NCBI RefSeq assembly: GCF_030272615.1
Contig: NC_081410.1
Coordinates: forward strand, 287,245,957-287,309,956
Direction of reading: 5' to 3'
Origin: Cryptomeria japonica
Lineage: Eukaryota > Streptophyta > Pinopsida > Cupressales > Cupressaceae
Length of the DNA: 64,000 nt
Part shown: positions 11,245-24,440 of the stretch, piece after piece
How positions within the stretch are numbered: the stretch's first letter is position 1
How the letters are laid out: every line of letters begins with the position of its first letter
Translations under genes and position numbers: made by a program
The notes under the pieces: generated by a model
What the model was told of the DNA's origin: nothing
Databases searched by the model: none
What the model saw: the letters and a program-made list of their open reading frames with translations, nothing else

Positions 11245-13581
11245 TAAGCCATTGGATTTTGATAATATCCCTGGTGGTCAGAATGATTTTCCTCTTGAGC
11301 TTAAAAAGCATGTGTTAAATTCTAGGGAAGGGAAGGTGAGTCCGCAGTCACACATTTGCAAACATTTTATGAATTTATTATAAATCATCAAATTTATGCC
11401 GAAGATGTGATTATGAAATTGTTTGTAATATCTTTGATGGGTGATGCATATCAGTATTTCATTGTGTTACCTTCATAGAGTATTTCATCATGGAAAGAAC
11501 TGGAAAAATGGTTTCTAATTTTTTTCCATAATCCAAAAGAGATTTCATGTGATATATTTCATACAGATGAAAGATTGCAAGATGAGATCATGGTGTTAGA
11601 AGAGACAAGGAACATGTTGCTACAGAAAAGGGATATGCTAACCCAATTATTTTCTAACCTAAAATCATAATACATGCAATACTATTCCCATCACCAAATG
11701 TCTCTTGAAATACAACAAAACATGCCCATGGTATATACTCACTCATCCCAAATTCCTTTGATTAATATAAGTCATGGTGAAACAAGTACACCTATTTTTT
11801 AAAATACAAATTCACAACCCCTCAAAACTAATACATCCTCCACCCCAATGGAACACCAATATCTTAGATATCATCCTTACAATAAAGCTAAGAAATATTG
11901 CAATCAAAAGAGGCATAACTAAAATCTACAAAGATTTCAAAATGCTCAGCCTCAGGGACCTGATACATTTATGAGGGGATCAATGAATGCAGATAAATAT
12001 CAACAAATGAAATTCATAGGAACACAAGGATATCCAAATACCATGTCCAATCCTAACATTGAAGAAGTGCCAGATAGTGAGTATGATAGTTAGATTTCAT
12101 TACCAGTTGAAAACCCTATAATGATGGAAGAATCTATTGAGGATCCGTCTAATGAAGAATTTACTGATCATGATGATAGTGAGGAAACATGCCCGCTTGA
12201 GAATGAAAAAATAATCGATTCATTCATACAGGAATATTATGATGACATAACAGGTAAAGTGGAAGCATGTGAGACAAATGAGGAAGCATTTTCACTAAGT
12301 AGTGAACAAATTTCAAATCTACTAGACATAGAATATTAGAAATATGCTCATAGGAGTAATTCATGTTTTACATAACCTAGACAGATAAATTTTGATGGTG
12401 AAGAGCCTACAAAGAAGAAAGAATTTTCAAATAAAATTTTGGAGGGCCTGTCTAATGTAGAAATGAATGATCATGATCATTTTTGTCCAATGGATAGTAA
12501 TGATGTTCCTAATAGGGAGCCAGATCCTGAAGAAAGTACAACTAATTTAAATAATGAAGAATGGTTTCAATTATCTGACGCTCACAGTGAAAATAAAGAA
12601 TATATTGAAAGAGAAGATATAAGTTCACTTGATAGTGAACAAATGATTAATTCTTTCATAAACCAGGATGACAATACTGATGAAATAGAGACATATACCA
12701 ATGAAAAAGAAGATGAGAAGGTATGTATGTTTGAAACAAAAATAGAGGAAAATCAAACCACATCTCGATAGGGTGTCTTTAAGGATGATTTTTGTATATT
12801 CCTGAATCCATTGTATAAAAATGAAGAAATATGTTTAGATGATCAGGAAATCACATTGAGAAATGACATAAATGACAATGAGGATGGAATTGAGACATCA
12901 GATAACCTAGAGTGTTATTGTGAATCAAAAAAGTTACTTTCTCTAGAGCAAACTTTGAATGCTAAAATTGATAATATATATGTTTCAAAAATAGAAGAAA
13001 GGAGGCATGAGAAAAATTTAGGGTTAGAAAATGAATTTTCTCTCTAGTATAAAGTACAATTTCAAAATAAGCCTGGATATAAGTTTTTAACTTTTGGCTT
13101 ACATAAAATACATGAGGGAATAGAAAAAGAAGAGGACAATTATTTTTTGGTTCCTGATGTGGATATTACAAAGATAATTTCACTTAGGGATGGAATAAAA
13201 TGCAGAGGTAAATGTATCTCAGATGATGTGGAGCATGATTGTAAAACAAGGAAAGGTGATATGAGACCCTCTCAAAAGGTAAGACTTTATAAATTAAAAA
13301 ATATAATGATTCATAAAAGTTTGATGTCCTGTGTAGTGAAAACAAAAGGATAAATTTATTACCCCAGTAGTTACCTTAAAAGTCATTACCTAAATTATAG
13401 GACCAAATATGGAGTAGGTAATGAGGGACACTATAATACATATGGAAAGTATGATAAATATTTTCAGTGGGTATTTGATCTTGGAAATAATCATGATGGA
13501 ACAAACACAATCAATGGCATCTGCAAATCTGAGATATTGTTAAATGATGCGAATCAAGTATTTGATAGAGGAAAGAATTAG
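11245..13581 (+). pseudogene. Element E gag-like and acidic ORF (non-autonomous)
   Basis: In plus frame 1 there is a retrotransposon Gag segment: HLQTFYEFIINHQIYAEDV, then LMGDAYQYFIVLPS, SISSWKELEKWFL, DERLQDE. The same frame runs on to 13581 as a very acidic, Asn/Glu-rich sequence with no zinc knuckle, protease or polymerase. In-frame stops include 12337 (TAG), 12769 (TAG), 13045 (TAG) and 13351 (TAA). A frameshift occurs near 11335, upstream of the Gag segment. Internal length is only about 2.8 kb, so E needed enzymes in trans. The function of the acidic part is unknown. Confidence 0.6.
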
Positions 13582-13727
13582 TGCTCTTTTTGGGGGGCCT
13601 GGGGCCAACAAATGAATTTTTAACCCAATGTGTAGAGGAAAATAATTAGCACATGGTCTACTCATACCATAAATTTTCTGGATTCTTGCCATGCCCGTAG
13701 GGGGCATAAGTCCCCAAAAAGAGCCAC

Positions 13728-13768
13728 TGTTGGAACTATAAATTTATGCGAAATTTGGCATTTCCTAC
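13728..13768 (+). mobile_element. Element E right LTR, segment 1
   Basis: Starts TGTTGGAACTATAAATTTATG, matching the start of the left LTR at 9378, and breaks off at CCTAC where a solo LTR is inserted. It is preceded by a purine-poor AAAAAGAGCCAC rather than a clear polypurine tract. Confidence 0.75.
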
Positions 13769-15008
13769 TGTAAAGCGGAAAATCGCGATCGAACCCTAGT
13801 TGCTCTCCCCTCTTCCAACTCCAAGGAGAGAGAAGGGAGATTCACTAGGGTTGATGGTTTTCACTTAGGGGAGAGACTTTACATTCAAAAGAGGGGTTGA
13901 AACCCACAAGATCCAATCCCACACAATGCAAGATTGGATGCTAAATGTGTTTCAAGGGGTTAAGAAAGCAAGGCTACCCTCTTTTGTAAAGAATGTGCAT
14001 AGAAGAATTAAGCTAGGAATGCATAGAAAGTGAGAAAGATTCGCTTATAAACTGAGATAGGAATACAGTATGAAGCTGCGGACCTAGAATTAGCAGTAAA
14101 ATGTCGATACGGCGTTGTCCTGCAAATTTGAGCAAAAGTTGTCGAGACGATGGCGCCCGGCGCCACGGTCCTCCGAAAAATCCGCGAAACGAAGGGGGAT
14201 CTGTTCGTCTCTGCACAAGGATTCCAGATCTTCAATTTCAGCCGCATACCTGCAACCTACACACAGAAAAGCGAAGACGATTGGGGGGTTAGGGATTAGG
14301 GGTTTGCCTTTAGGTCAAACCCCGGTTTGGAATTAACCAAGAAATGAGCAAGTGCTGTAAATGTAAATGTCTGTAATGTAAAACAAGTACTAATACCTTG
14401 TTGTAAGGATGTTTGTATCCTTATGTGCGAAGGTATAGATGTTGTATGTTGTATGTTGTAGTAGTATGTAGTAAGTGATCTCCTCTTCAATGGTTGAATC
14501 CTTGTCTTGAATGCAACACTTAGCCTTGAATGGAGACTTAGAAGGAATGCTTGAATGCTTGAATGCTTGAGTATAGTTTCCACGCTTGTACACATATGTC
14601 CTTCTTACCCAAATGGGAGAGGCAAATTTAGTTTATATACTTGTCATTTAGGGTTGATAGACTGATTTTCCCGACCTTAGGCCAACCAGGAAAGATAATT
14701 TTCCAATTTGCAAACATAAAGACCCGAAGTCCAAAAGAGACCGGGCCCAAAATAGGACCCAGGGACCAGGGCGCTGGGCGCCATGGTCCTGGGGCACCCT
14801 GGTCTTGAAGGACCAGGGCGCTGGGCGCTCTGGTCCCACCTCCCGGGACAGCAGGGTGCAAAGGAGGTTCAGGCCAGGGTGCAAGAAAATGCAGTTTTCA
14901 GTGTCATAATCAGGTTTCGGGGTCTCCATTCAGGTTGCGTGTTGCGTCGCCATCGTGAAGACCCAAATGCAGTCAAAATTGCAAGTGTCGCAATTTTAGG
15001 ACGCTACA
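13769..15008 (-). mobile_element. Solo LTR (family G), TSD CCTAC
   Basis: A 1,240-bp TG...CA sequence flanked by CCTAC at 13764-13768 and 15009-15013. Read on the minus strand it starts TGTAGCGTCCTAAAATTGCG, which resembles the sequence starting at 53412 on the plus strand, so this copy is probably in minus orientation. It is GC-richer than its surroundings and contains palindromic GGCGCC/GGACCAGG hairpins (14151-14165, 14763-14789, 14810-14836). Open frames inside are short and overlap on both strands. Confidence 0.85.
14763..14836. repeat. Two hairpins in solo LTR G
   Basis: GGACCAGGGCGC pairs with GCGCCATGGTCC (14763-14789) and GGACCAGGGCGC with GCGCTCTGGTCC (14810-14836). Each has 11 of 12 bases paired around a 3-nt centre. 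A related GGCGCC palindrome sits at 14151-14165. Confidence 0.8.
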
Positions 15009-15197
15009 CCTACGAATGAAAAAATATTGAAAATACTACAAAGGTTGAAGCTACAAAAGTTTTCTAAAAAGATCTCTAGAAGTAGTCCCGTAAACTGTTC
15101 TTGTGTCATCCAAGAACCATAAATTGACTAGAGACACTTTCCATTTTAATCCTTTATATAAATATCTCTCCATCGGCAGGACATTGCATAAGTCCCC
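15009..15197 (+). mobile_element. Element E right LTR, segment 2
   Basis: Begins with the second CCTAC copy and aligns with the left LTR from about 9414, including ACAAAGGTTGAAGCTACAAA and CTTTCCATTTTAATCC. It lacks about 65 bp that the left copy has. It ends in TCCCC, the target site of the next solo LTR. Confidence 0.75.
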
Positions 15198-16369
15198 TGT
15201 GATGAAACCTTGCTGGTTCAATTCTTCAATCTGCTATAATTTAATATTTTTTTGTTTTTTAATTATTAGAGATGGTCTTTTAGAAATAGACATAAGTTGC
15301 AGAAGGGGGTTTCTTTAATTTTCAATACATATGGAAAGAATACATGAAATTAATCAACTGCAACAATAAATTGGAGAATTTAGAAGCATACCCATAGGTC
15401 CTTAGCCAATTTATTGAAATTAAAAGATTCAAACCATCAACTTACAAAGTTCTGATTTTTATTCTAAAAACAATTCAGATCTACTCTTATTTCATAATAA
15501 GACACTGAAACCAGTAAGAAGATGGTACCAATAAATGAGCAAGCTGTGTGTTTGGGAAAGAGACTTCTAAACCACATATAATTATCAACAATAACAACAA
15601 ATAGAAATCCTACAACAAATTTGCCTTGTAAGAAGCCAAATCTGCCCCAATTTGATTCAATTTGACTTCTGAATGAAGCCAACCTAGCTGCAAAAATTCG
15701 ATTAATCTTTCACAATCTCAAAGCTACTGAAATAGGAAAAATGCACACTCTCCAAAATAGGTCCAAACCCTAGCCGCCATAGCCAAGTGCTCAGAAGAAA
15801 TGTCAAATGCTCAATATCTAATTAATAAGGTCTAATTTCATCTTGGCTGCCTAAATACCCAAAATGTGCGATTTTTTAGCATTTAGGGTTTTAAAAATCA
15901 TAACTTACTTTTAGGGTTCCCAACTTAACCCTAAAAGGGTCACCCAACTTAGGAGATATAAAAATTTCACTTAAATAAATTTAAGTGATGCACTTTAGGA
16001 TTTTATTTTAATATTTCATTAAAACATTAATAGCCTCTGAGAACCACTTAAAAATTCATATCTCCCTTGTTATTGCTCATAAACTGAATCCATTAGAAGC
16101 TGGGGCCACAATTCGCCATGCCAGCGAAAATAGGACCATGTCTATTTTTAGCAGTTTTTCCCTAAAAAATAGGAAATCCTCAGATGATGTTACAAACTGA
16201 TGAAATGAAGACCAAAACTGAACTCAACACTGAACTATAACAAATAGACTAATCACTCCTCAAGATAATGCATCACTGAGCCCCTTATCCATACCCTATT
16301 AGCCTAAAAGGGTCCAAAAATAGGCTAACTCCTCAAACCACTGCCTGTGACTAGGATGGGGACATTACA
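15198..16369. mobile_element. Second solo LTR, TSD TCCCC
   Basis: A 1,172-bp segment starting TGTGATGAAACCTTGC and ending GGGGACATTACA, flanked by TCCCC at 15193-15197 and 16370-16374. No coding motif. Together with 13769-15008 it splits the right LTR of element E in three. Its orientation is undetermined. Confidence 0.85.
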
Positions 16370-18688
16370 TCCCCTTGATCCCATTTTACCATTTACCAAA
16401 GGTTCATACATATCGGGGTAGGAACAACCTATTTTCTTGATCATAAAATCTCAAAATAAGTAGTCATATAGCTCGTGGTAATAATCGAAAGAAGACAACA
16501 TATGTTATCCCGATGAGAAGATCTACACATGGTGCAATGTAAATCGCATATCAACATAGGCCCTAGAAGGTTTCACTAATGTAATATTCATCAACAAGCT
16601 ATAACCATCGAAACATAAGAAAGAGCCAAACCCGATGGCACATCTTACCCCGATGTGCATAAGAAGATTGTATCGATGTCATATCTCAAAGGTTATTCCA
16701 ATGAGACAAGTGTCAAGGACTTCATGCTTACTTGATGAGAGAGTTGCTCATCGGGTGGACAATGGATAAGTCTCATTGAAGTAAAAAGCATCATGAAGAC
16801 AAATACCCTTGGTGAGATATTAGAAACTCACCCCTAACCACCATGTCTCCCTGATGGATTAAGGTGAAGTATGTGAAATATCATGAGTAGGACATTATGC
16901 TTGTTTCATCGGTGACAGTCATCGACATGATTTAAACCAATGGAAGCCCAGATTATGTGCCTCCCGATAGAGCATCTTTCCTCGATGAGGGCAGGAATAG
17001 CTTCATTAGTAGGAAAATTAAGAATCTTCTCAATGAATAGTGAAAAGGCTCATCGACAAAACTTAGATAGTCGGGAGGGACTTAAAAAAACTTTTCGAAA
17101 TGGCATACTGTGCCGATGAGATCTAAATGATTGCAGAGGAAAACCATTTTTCAGGAGAATATGATTATGCTAGCGATGTTAAAAATAATGAAATGCTGAG
17201 GAGGATGGACAAGATAAGGGAGTCCCCAAGCGATGTGAACCCATATACGGAGAAAACCTCGTCTGTGAACTGTTTGACACAATGTTGTGGGTGTGGAAAT
17301 GGCATAGACATGACCCGATGTCTACAAAAAATGAATATGCCGGTGGCACATGAAATATGCTTGTAGTAATAGTACCTACTGGGAGAGCAAGGAATTTTTA
17401 AGGAAACGTTTGCAAGCATCTGATGAGAATGAAATATCTATTGCTAAACCCCATACATGTGATAGTGAACAACTCAACATTTTGAAATGTTTGACAAACT
17501 AATTCATAGAGACATTACTTTGTGGGTTGCGAAGATATTGGCAGAAGTTTTCAAAGTCTTGAAGATGAAACAGGCTATGGTGATCTTTCAATTTTATATG
17601 ATTTATAATATGGAAGGCTTCTATCAGATCCTATTACTAAAAGTAGTTATTTCAAACACAAAATGTTTATATTTAAATCTTTATTGAAAAATGCTTGTTC
17701 TGTATGAATTAGTTTCTAAGGGGGTTTAATTAGTTAGTTACAAGTGACTAATTGGTTGAATGGTCACACCATTTTGTAAAGAGTTGTTTGTAACCAATCT
17801 GAGGGGGCTTTTCTTTTGTTTATAAAAGGAAAGAGATGGAAGATCTTAGAAAGGGAAAAATCTGTAATATACCAGTAACATTTAGTGTACCTTTTATCAA
17901 AAATTTTAATACAATATAATCAATGCTTTTTGTTCAAATGTGTCGTTGAAAAAATATGTTTTAGATATTAGTTCTCTTGTGATATTTATTTCCAATAAAT
18001 GAATGTTGTCTTAAATTCTCTTCTAAAAGAATTGTTGATTGTCATAATAATCTGATAAAACAAAATCATTTGTGATGACCATATCCTTGTGATTTTGCTG
18101 ATTGGTCTTTTCAAGGACAAGTTAAACTTAATCAGACTTATTTGTTGTGGGAAACAATAGTTAAATTAGTATTGATAATTGGATATGTTGACAGATCCAT
18201 CCAAGGGGTGGGTTAAAGAATTGTCTCACAGGGGTTATATGTGAGATTCTAGAAAAGAGTGACTGTGTGTAGCACAAGAGATAGGAAGACACTGATCAAA
18301 TATCGAATCATACTTACTATTACTCAAAACATTTACATTTTCAGTTTCAGTTTGAAGATATAAGTAGGATATAAGTGTAGGAAGTAGGAATAAATAGAAG
18401 TTAGAAGAAGCTAAAGAATAAATAATTTTATCTCATAAGCAATTGCTATTTGAAGATAACTATCAGAATCATAATATAGTGTAAAGTATAATCTACTATA
18501 AAAAGCATCAGCCTGAGGAAGTCAGTTGGTGAATAGGTATACCCGCCTAGATCCTGTAGAGCCTAAAGTGTAGGGAGTGAGTAATCCAAAGGGTTCACTC
18601 TGTCAGTTGGCCAAGTCAGTTGGAAGGTTTGAACATAAAGCTTGGCATCCTTTTAGAACTTTCCAATTTGTTGATTTGGGAACCAACA
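16370..18688 (+). mobile_element. Element E right LTR, segment 3
   Basis: Resumes after TCCCC. The first 1.07 kb (to about 17452) is absent from the left LTR and carries a recurrent CCGATG/CATCGG motif. From 17457 it aligns with the left LTR at about 9686 through GGGAACCAACA at 18688, directly abutting LINE sequence. There is no perfect TSD for E: GGTTG at 9373 faces CGCCA at 18689, consistent with a decayed duplication. Removal of E restores the LINE frame. Confidence 0.7.
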
Positions 18689-20043
18689 CGCCATGCACTC
18701 AATGAGAAAGTGTCATTCTATCTCAATTTCACCCATCCTGCAGAACAAGCAAGTTCTCTCCTCATACTTCTTTGGGCCTTTTCCGCCTACCCATTTCACA
18801 CTTGAGATGATGTGAACCTATCCTCAATTGTGTCACTAACAACCTAGACTTCCCTTTATTAACCCTAAATATGCTTTCTCTTAGTATTCCCAAGTTGGGT
18901 TAAACTCTTTGATGCAATATGCCTTTTTACGTCCAATGTTGTTAGTCCACATAGCAGTTCAAAAAATTTCTATGACAAACTTTTTTATTTCCTCATTGGT
19001 ATTAGGACATTCATGTAGCTTGACGCTCCACTTGTTCAACCACTTTTTGTTTTGTTTCATCCAAGTTTTCTTCCTACAGTAAAGACCTTCTTCCATCTCA
19101 ATTTTGGGCCACTGGAGGTTATCCATGTTTTCAACCTTCTTTAGATAACTTCTTGATTAGGTTATCGCTAACGCTTCCAATGGAAAATTACCTACTTCTG
19201 CTAAAAGGATTTCATATGTTAGTTAAGCTTTTAACTTTGGTATTGATTGTGATTATGTGTTTTTGAATTCTCTCTAACTATCTCCATCCACAATTTAACA
19301 TGTTGCCTCGCCAAACTTCACAACCATAGAGAACAACTAGAGTGACCAGGAAACCAAAAAAAGTTTTCTTGGTTTTCCAATTGCACAATTCAGCTTTTCT
19401 GCACCTATTTTGAAGTAGATATGATGCTTTCCATCCCCTCTATATCCTTTTTTATCTACAAGTCTCCCAGCTAAGCTTATAGTGGAAGTCAATCCCAAGA
19501 TATTTGTATTCGTTCATAATTTTCAACGAGTTGTCATTAAAAAGGAATGTGATATGTTTTTATTTCCTCTTTAAAGAGAAGATCATGATCTTGGTTTTGG
19601 CGATGTTCACCTGCATCCCAACCTCCTGACAAAAGTTCTCTAGGGCCCTTAAGTGATCTCTTAGTCCATGAGCTGTTTTAGGAATCAGGATAAGATCATT
19701 GGTGTATAAAAGTAAATTTACCCTATAGCCTCCTAGTTGGACACCTTCTCCATCCGTTTTGTTTAGCCATGTTTCTAATTTATCAACATATAAACCAAAG
19801 AAAGTGGTGGATAGAAGGCATCTCTACTTAATGCCAATGTCACTACCAAAACATCCATACATTCCTTCACTAGTTCTAATTTTAGCTCTAACTCTCTCAT
19901 AAAGTCTATGCATTACAACTCTACACATGTCAGAAATACCCAATTATTTCATTTTGTTCCATATCTTGTTTCTAGGCATTGTGTCAAAGGCTTTCTTAAA
20001 GTCCATAAAACAACAATATACTTTTTCCCCTTGATTATCCCGT
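18689..20043 (-). pseudogene. LINE reverse transcriptase core and C-terminus (middle piece)
   Basis: The minus strand, read from 20043 down, gives NQGEKVYCCFMDFKKAFDTM (motif A), MYGCFGSDIGIK, VNLLLYTNDLILIPKT (motif C, YTND instead of YADD), FCQEVGMQVNIAKTKIM, EYKYLGIDF, LVTLVVLYGCEVW and finally EIEWHFLIEC. This is a non-LTR (LINE) RT with its usual C-terminal zinc-binding region. Several in-frame stops are present. The upstream half is at 31705-33510 and the last segment at 9100-9377. Motif A and the YTND substitution indicate an inactive copy. Confidence 0.8.
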
Positions 20044-21250
20044 TGGTTGAAAATTTTGTCAACTTAAGAAGAGTTTACAAAATTATGGTTTCAACCACAA
20101 CAACACAAGATTAAATCTCTCCTAATTATTAAGGGAAGGCTCCCCCTATGATTCACTACTCTATTCTAGTAAAATAAGATATAAATTTATACTTCCTATT
20201 CTAACATGGGCAGTACATCATCCTATCCTCTTTTTTCAAGATAGATGTTATTCTCTTCCTCTATTTTCAGGAAAAAATTTACAATATAGAGCAACCTTAT
20301 TTCTTACAATTTATTTGTTACAAATTAACTTGGAAAGAAAGAACAATATAATATAGATAAGAAAAGAAGCAAAGTGTCCATAAAGGCACAAATTTCTCCA
20401 TTGCTTCTCCGGGATTGGAAAGAGTGCTTAAGCTCAAAGTCTTAATTTCACTGTTGTCCTATCAAAATTTTTAAAAATTATTTTGTAACCTAGAGAGTTA
20501 ACCAAGAAAATAAAAAAAAGCTCAAATTCTTTAAAATGATTCTTAGCTTCACCTTTGATAATGCTTTTGTGAAATAATAATATGAAGCTCAAACTCTTCA
20601 TGTTATTGTTTCCTTTTCCAAGATTACACAGTCAAGCACAAAGTCTTGTAAGTGAAAAAATATATAACTCAAGTCTTTTTAACTTGAAAATACCAAAATG
20701 AAGCACAAAATATTCAAAATGATATTACGATCATCAATTCCTTATTCTAAAAACAATAGTCAAGATATGACACAAAGTTCACAAGTTAACAATTGCCTCT
20801 ACACTTTAATGATATTCTCTCAACACACCTTTACTTGAGTACATAATAATTTACAATAAAAAATGACATAAGAACACTCTCACTATATACACAAATGAAT
20901 CCAACACAAAGTCTGGATGCCAAAGCTTTCTTCTTATTTCATCAAATTTGCAAAATCAGAAGAAGAACACAAAGTTTCACTTTTGCTCTTCACTTTGGCA
21001 GAGTTTCAAGATATAGATTAAAGATAATAGATTAAATTACAATGATAAACCTTATATATATAGGAGAGAGGTGCAACATAAAACTAGGAAAACAACAACT
21101 AATTTGTGACCAAGTCAAAGGTAGAGTTTGATTTGACTTAGGACACGTGCATTGCCTAAGTGCAAAAACTAAATACAGAATTGACACTTAAGGTGTCAAT
21201 ATCTTATTAAAAACTGTATCTACTATGAAAATTACTAAGTGTCACCAGAC
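20044..21250 (-). other. Possible 3' LTR of element F
   Basis: The minus strand has a purine-rich CTCAAAAGGGAGCG followed by TGGTGACACTTAG, directly after the F ORF stop, as expected for a PPT and LTR start. A TATA-like CTATATATATAAGG lies about 200 bp further on. The segment would end near the LINE junction at 20044-20048. I found no matching 5' LTR in the window, so this remains tentative. No gene otherwise. Confidence 0.35.
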
Positions 21251-22605
21251 GCTCCCTTTTGAGCCTGTTTCATGAATTCCTTGAACTTTTGGAAAGTTAC
21301 TTTCATCTATTCCTGATCAGGTCCTTTAGTGTGACTTGTGATGACCTTGACCCGGGTGATAGAATCTCTGAGGCTCATGTATCATTTATTGTGTTTCTTA
21401 AAAAGCGAGGCTACATCATCCAGATTCACTTGGATATCCACCAACTTATCAATAGAGGATAATTATAAAGCATGCTTATCAACCTCTTCACCAATTAGCA
21501 AACTAAAATCTTTGATGATGACATCTTTGTGAAGAGGCTTCTTGTTCTCATTAAGGAAAATGCAAGGAAGATATGACATCTTTTTGATGATGTATTTGCC
21601 TTTATCATTACATTCTTTCTATGTTTTCCTCAAATCTTTGATAAGCACCTCAAGTGTGTTCATTTGATGTTCTAGTATTTCCCGTTGTTCAATGTATATA
21701 TCCCTTGATGTGATCACTCTATTGTCAACTAGAACATCCAATTGGAAATCCTCTAACTTCAACCAAGAATTGAAGTCCTTTTCATGCATTTCTAATTTAT
21801 TTGAAAATAAATTCTCAGTCATCAATTTCAACCTTTATCTCCTCCAAGTTGTTGAGAAGAGTAACTGTTGAACATAGAAGGTGAGTTCCTTGACTCAACA
21901 ATCTATGCATCCATTTTCCCATTGTTCTCCCTCAATAATTTACCTATTCAACTTGTTTAACAACTTGTTCATCCATGAAAGAAGTGACTAACTCAATTAC
22001 CTCTGATGATTTGGTAATTTTGATCAAAAAATTTGCGAGTTGATCAACTTGTTTCTTTAACTTGTCTTTCTTTACCTTTTATTCATTGAACATGGCCACA
22101 AGATTCTAGAAAGAAGCTTGAGAATCTTCAAATGTTCCATCATGTGTTTGTTATCTCAAATCAATTCTTCTGATGACATAATCAGTAGACTATACTTTAT
22201 CAAGATTTGTATCTAGAGGAGGAATAAGCATCTCCACGTACTTGTTCTTTGATTCATCCATCTTCAATCTAGATAAGTTTTAGGCTTTTTCTTACCTTTG
22301 GGCTTAAAATCCACCAATTGATTAAAATTAAAATCAACTGGAGATACAACTTGCTTCTTCCTCTTGGGAGTTTTATACACTAGCCAAGGTGACAATGATG
22401 AATCTTCATCTACTCTAGCAGTCAAAACTTGTGTAGCTAACTCATGTGACTGAACACTAGTAGTAGCAATGGGTGAAGAGAAAGTAACAATGGTAAGTGT
22501 ATTTGAGATGGTCGAAACCTTTGGAGGAACTTCAGTTTCTGACATAAAACTTTCAAAATATTCCAACATTGAAAAAGTAACCTTAGACAAATTAAGAAGG
22601 AACAC
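21240..22605 (-). pseudogene. C-terminal part of a large ORF of pol-less element F
   Basis: The minus strand encodes a basic/Ser-Thr-rich segment (DEDSSLSPWLVYKTPKRKKQ, near 22400-22340), then a charged, probably coiled-coil region (KKDKLKKQVDQLANFL, EQREILEHQMNTLEVLIKDL), and ends FQKFKEFMKQAQKGASGDT near 21240, just upstream of a PPT-like sequence. Stops and frameshifts are frequent. I recognise no enzyme. The N-terminal part is probably 28536-29915, separated by later insertions. This pairing rests on strand, order and style, not on an intact junction. Confidence 0.45.
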
Positions 22606-22621
22606 GGTATCAAGATTGTGT

Positions 22622-23731
22622 TGTCACCAAGATTGCACCCATGATGCTTAAGCTGAAAGATTAGAAATCTTGTGAAACATTGGAAGATTTCCAAGCCTAT
22701 GGGTTGCCTATGGTGGAAATCAACCTCCAGAGTGAGCTGGTTCTCTTTGATGAAATACCCTGCAAAGTTGGCTTGATGGGAAAAGGGATAGGAAAAGTTG
22801 CTTGAATGGAAACCTATCCTAAGAGGTGATGCACCAAAAATTTGGGAAGGCTAATCAACTATATTGACTCACAATAAATCTCAATAAAAGAAATATTTTT
22901 CATCACAACTCAACTAAGCTTGCAATACATCAATATTTTATAGAAAAGTGCTAATATCAGAGCTTGCTTGAAGGAAAATAAAGTATTCTCGCAACTTCAA
23001 ACTACCAATACTAGTTGAACACAATCTATAACTTGTATTACTATGCATCTTCTTGCATATGTTGTTTAAAAGAGACAACATGAAAGGATTCTAAGAAAGA
23101 ATCACAAAAAAAAACATCATCAAATCAATTAATCAACACAAAAACACAAAGTATTGAGAAGGAAAACTGCTTGCTATTATTGAAATATAAAAGAATTTTA
23201 TAGCTGAGAATGCTTCTATGAGCTTCAATCTTCATGACCAGCTGAAAAGCAAAAGCGGAGAAAAAAGGAACTGTCGAATAATGAAGAAGAAAAGAAGTTT
23301 TATACAAAAGGAACTCCATTTCTAATTGAAAGATATGACCGAGGTTGAACTCTAGCTCCAACCGATGGTCTTCTTCTTGGAATCTTATTCATCTTGCATG
23401 AAATATCACTTTGGGGTCAAATTTGAGATAATACCATGCAAAAAGGACTTTGTAACTGCTAGAAAGTGAAGTCTAATTGCTTGAAAATCCAAATGAAGTG
23501 ATAACCAATAATTGAGGAGTTTAAACTGATCATGAACTATTGTAAACTCACCAAAAAACTCCTCTTTCTTAGCCTTTAACTTAGATGTCTTTGACATCCC
23601 TACTAACTGATTGTGAATTGGTGGTTTTGCTTTTCAAACTCCTTCAAATCTCTTGAACTAATCATAGATTACTACTACAATTTCTACTTTTGACATTGAC
23701 AAGAGTTTCTTAAGAGCTTGTTGTGCTCACT
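22622..23731 (+). mobile_element. 1.1-kb repeat Y, right end missing
   Basis: Starts TGTCACCAAGATTGCACCC and aligns over about 1.1 kb with the reverse complement of 24441-25577, including shared stretches around 22840 (CCTAAGAGGTGATGCACC), 23280 and 23560. It breaks the minus-strand F ORF just above 22605. Its right terminus is not found, so it is truncated near 23731. No coding capacity. Confidence 0.65.
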
Positions 23732-24440
23732 GCCCTATCAAATCTTTCAAATCTTTATAGGACTGTTCATACATAGTAATCTGGAGAGTATGCCTTCACA
23801 ACAAAACCTCTATTTAGAGAGCCTTCACAACAAGACCTCTGGATGTTGATTTATCAATTATTGTTGATGGTTAATATCAAAAGACCACTGTGTTTTGTGT
23901 TCACTATGATAGTTATAATCACTGCTCTTATTGATGCCCCTTTCACTATCATCAGTCTACTAAAATTGTCTTTTGTCATGATTACTGAGTATGCATTTAA
24001 ATGAAAGCTCTCCTTGATTCTTTTTTTTACTGCAACATTGATGACTCTTGGTTGCAATACCTATAATCCAATGAATTTCATTGACTATTATGACAGATTT
24101 AAGAGCCATTTTATCACTGCACCGTGGCATTCTTCTCACTATTTTTAAAGGAATATTTCTGAAAAGGACTTCATAGGGTTGTCAACAATATGTTTAAAGT
24201 ATGAAACAAGGTTTTGATCTTTTAATGTCACAAATAACTTCCCATGAATGTCATCCTTTCATCTTGTATGCTTCATGAACCTGTTGCTATGTCCTAGACC
24301 TGTCATTTATGTGATACTCTTAATGTCTATACTATGGGTATACCCTTGCTCATAGTGTGCATGTAAAGATTATTAGGTCTAATTTATTATCAAAAAATCT
24401 TATCAAAATCCTGATACTCATTTGTAAATGTTGTAATTAG
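23732..24440. other. Spacer between inverted repeats
   Basis: No gene seen. The plus strand is T-rich and similar in style to 25578-27840, so repeat X may have inserted into a larger T-rich element. Confidence 0.4.

Noticed and set aside
14008-15019. Cluster of overlapping short ORFs on both strands
   Set aside because: They lie inside a solo LTR with a perfect TSD and owe their openness to local GC richness.
9373-18693. Target-site duplication for element E (GGTTG / CGCCA)
   Set aside because: Not matching; only LINE continuity supports the boundaries.
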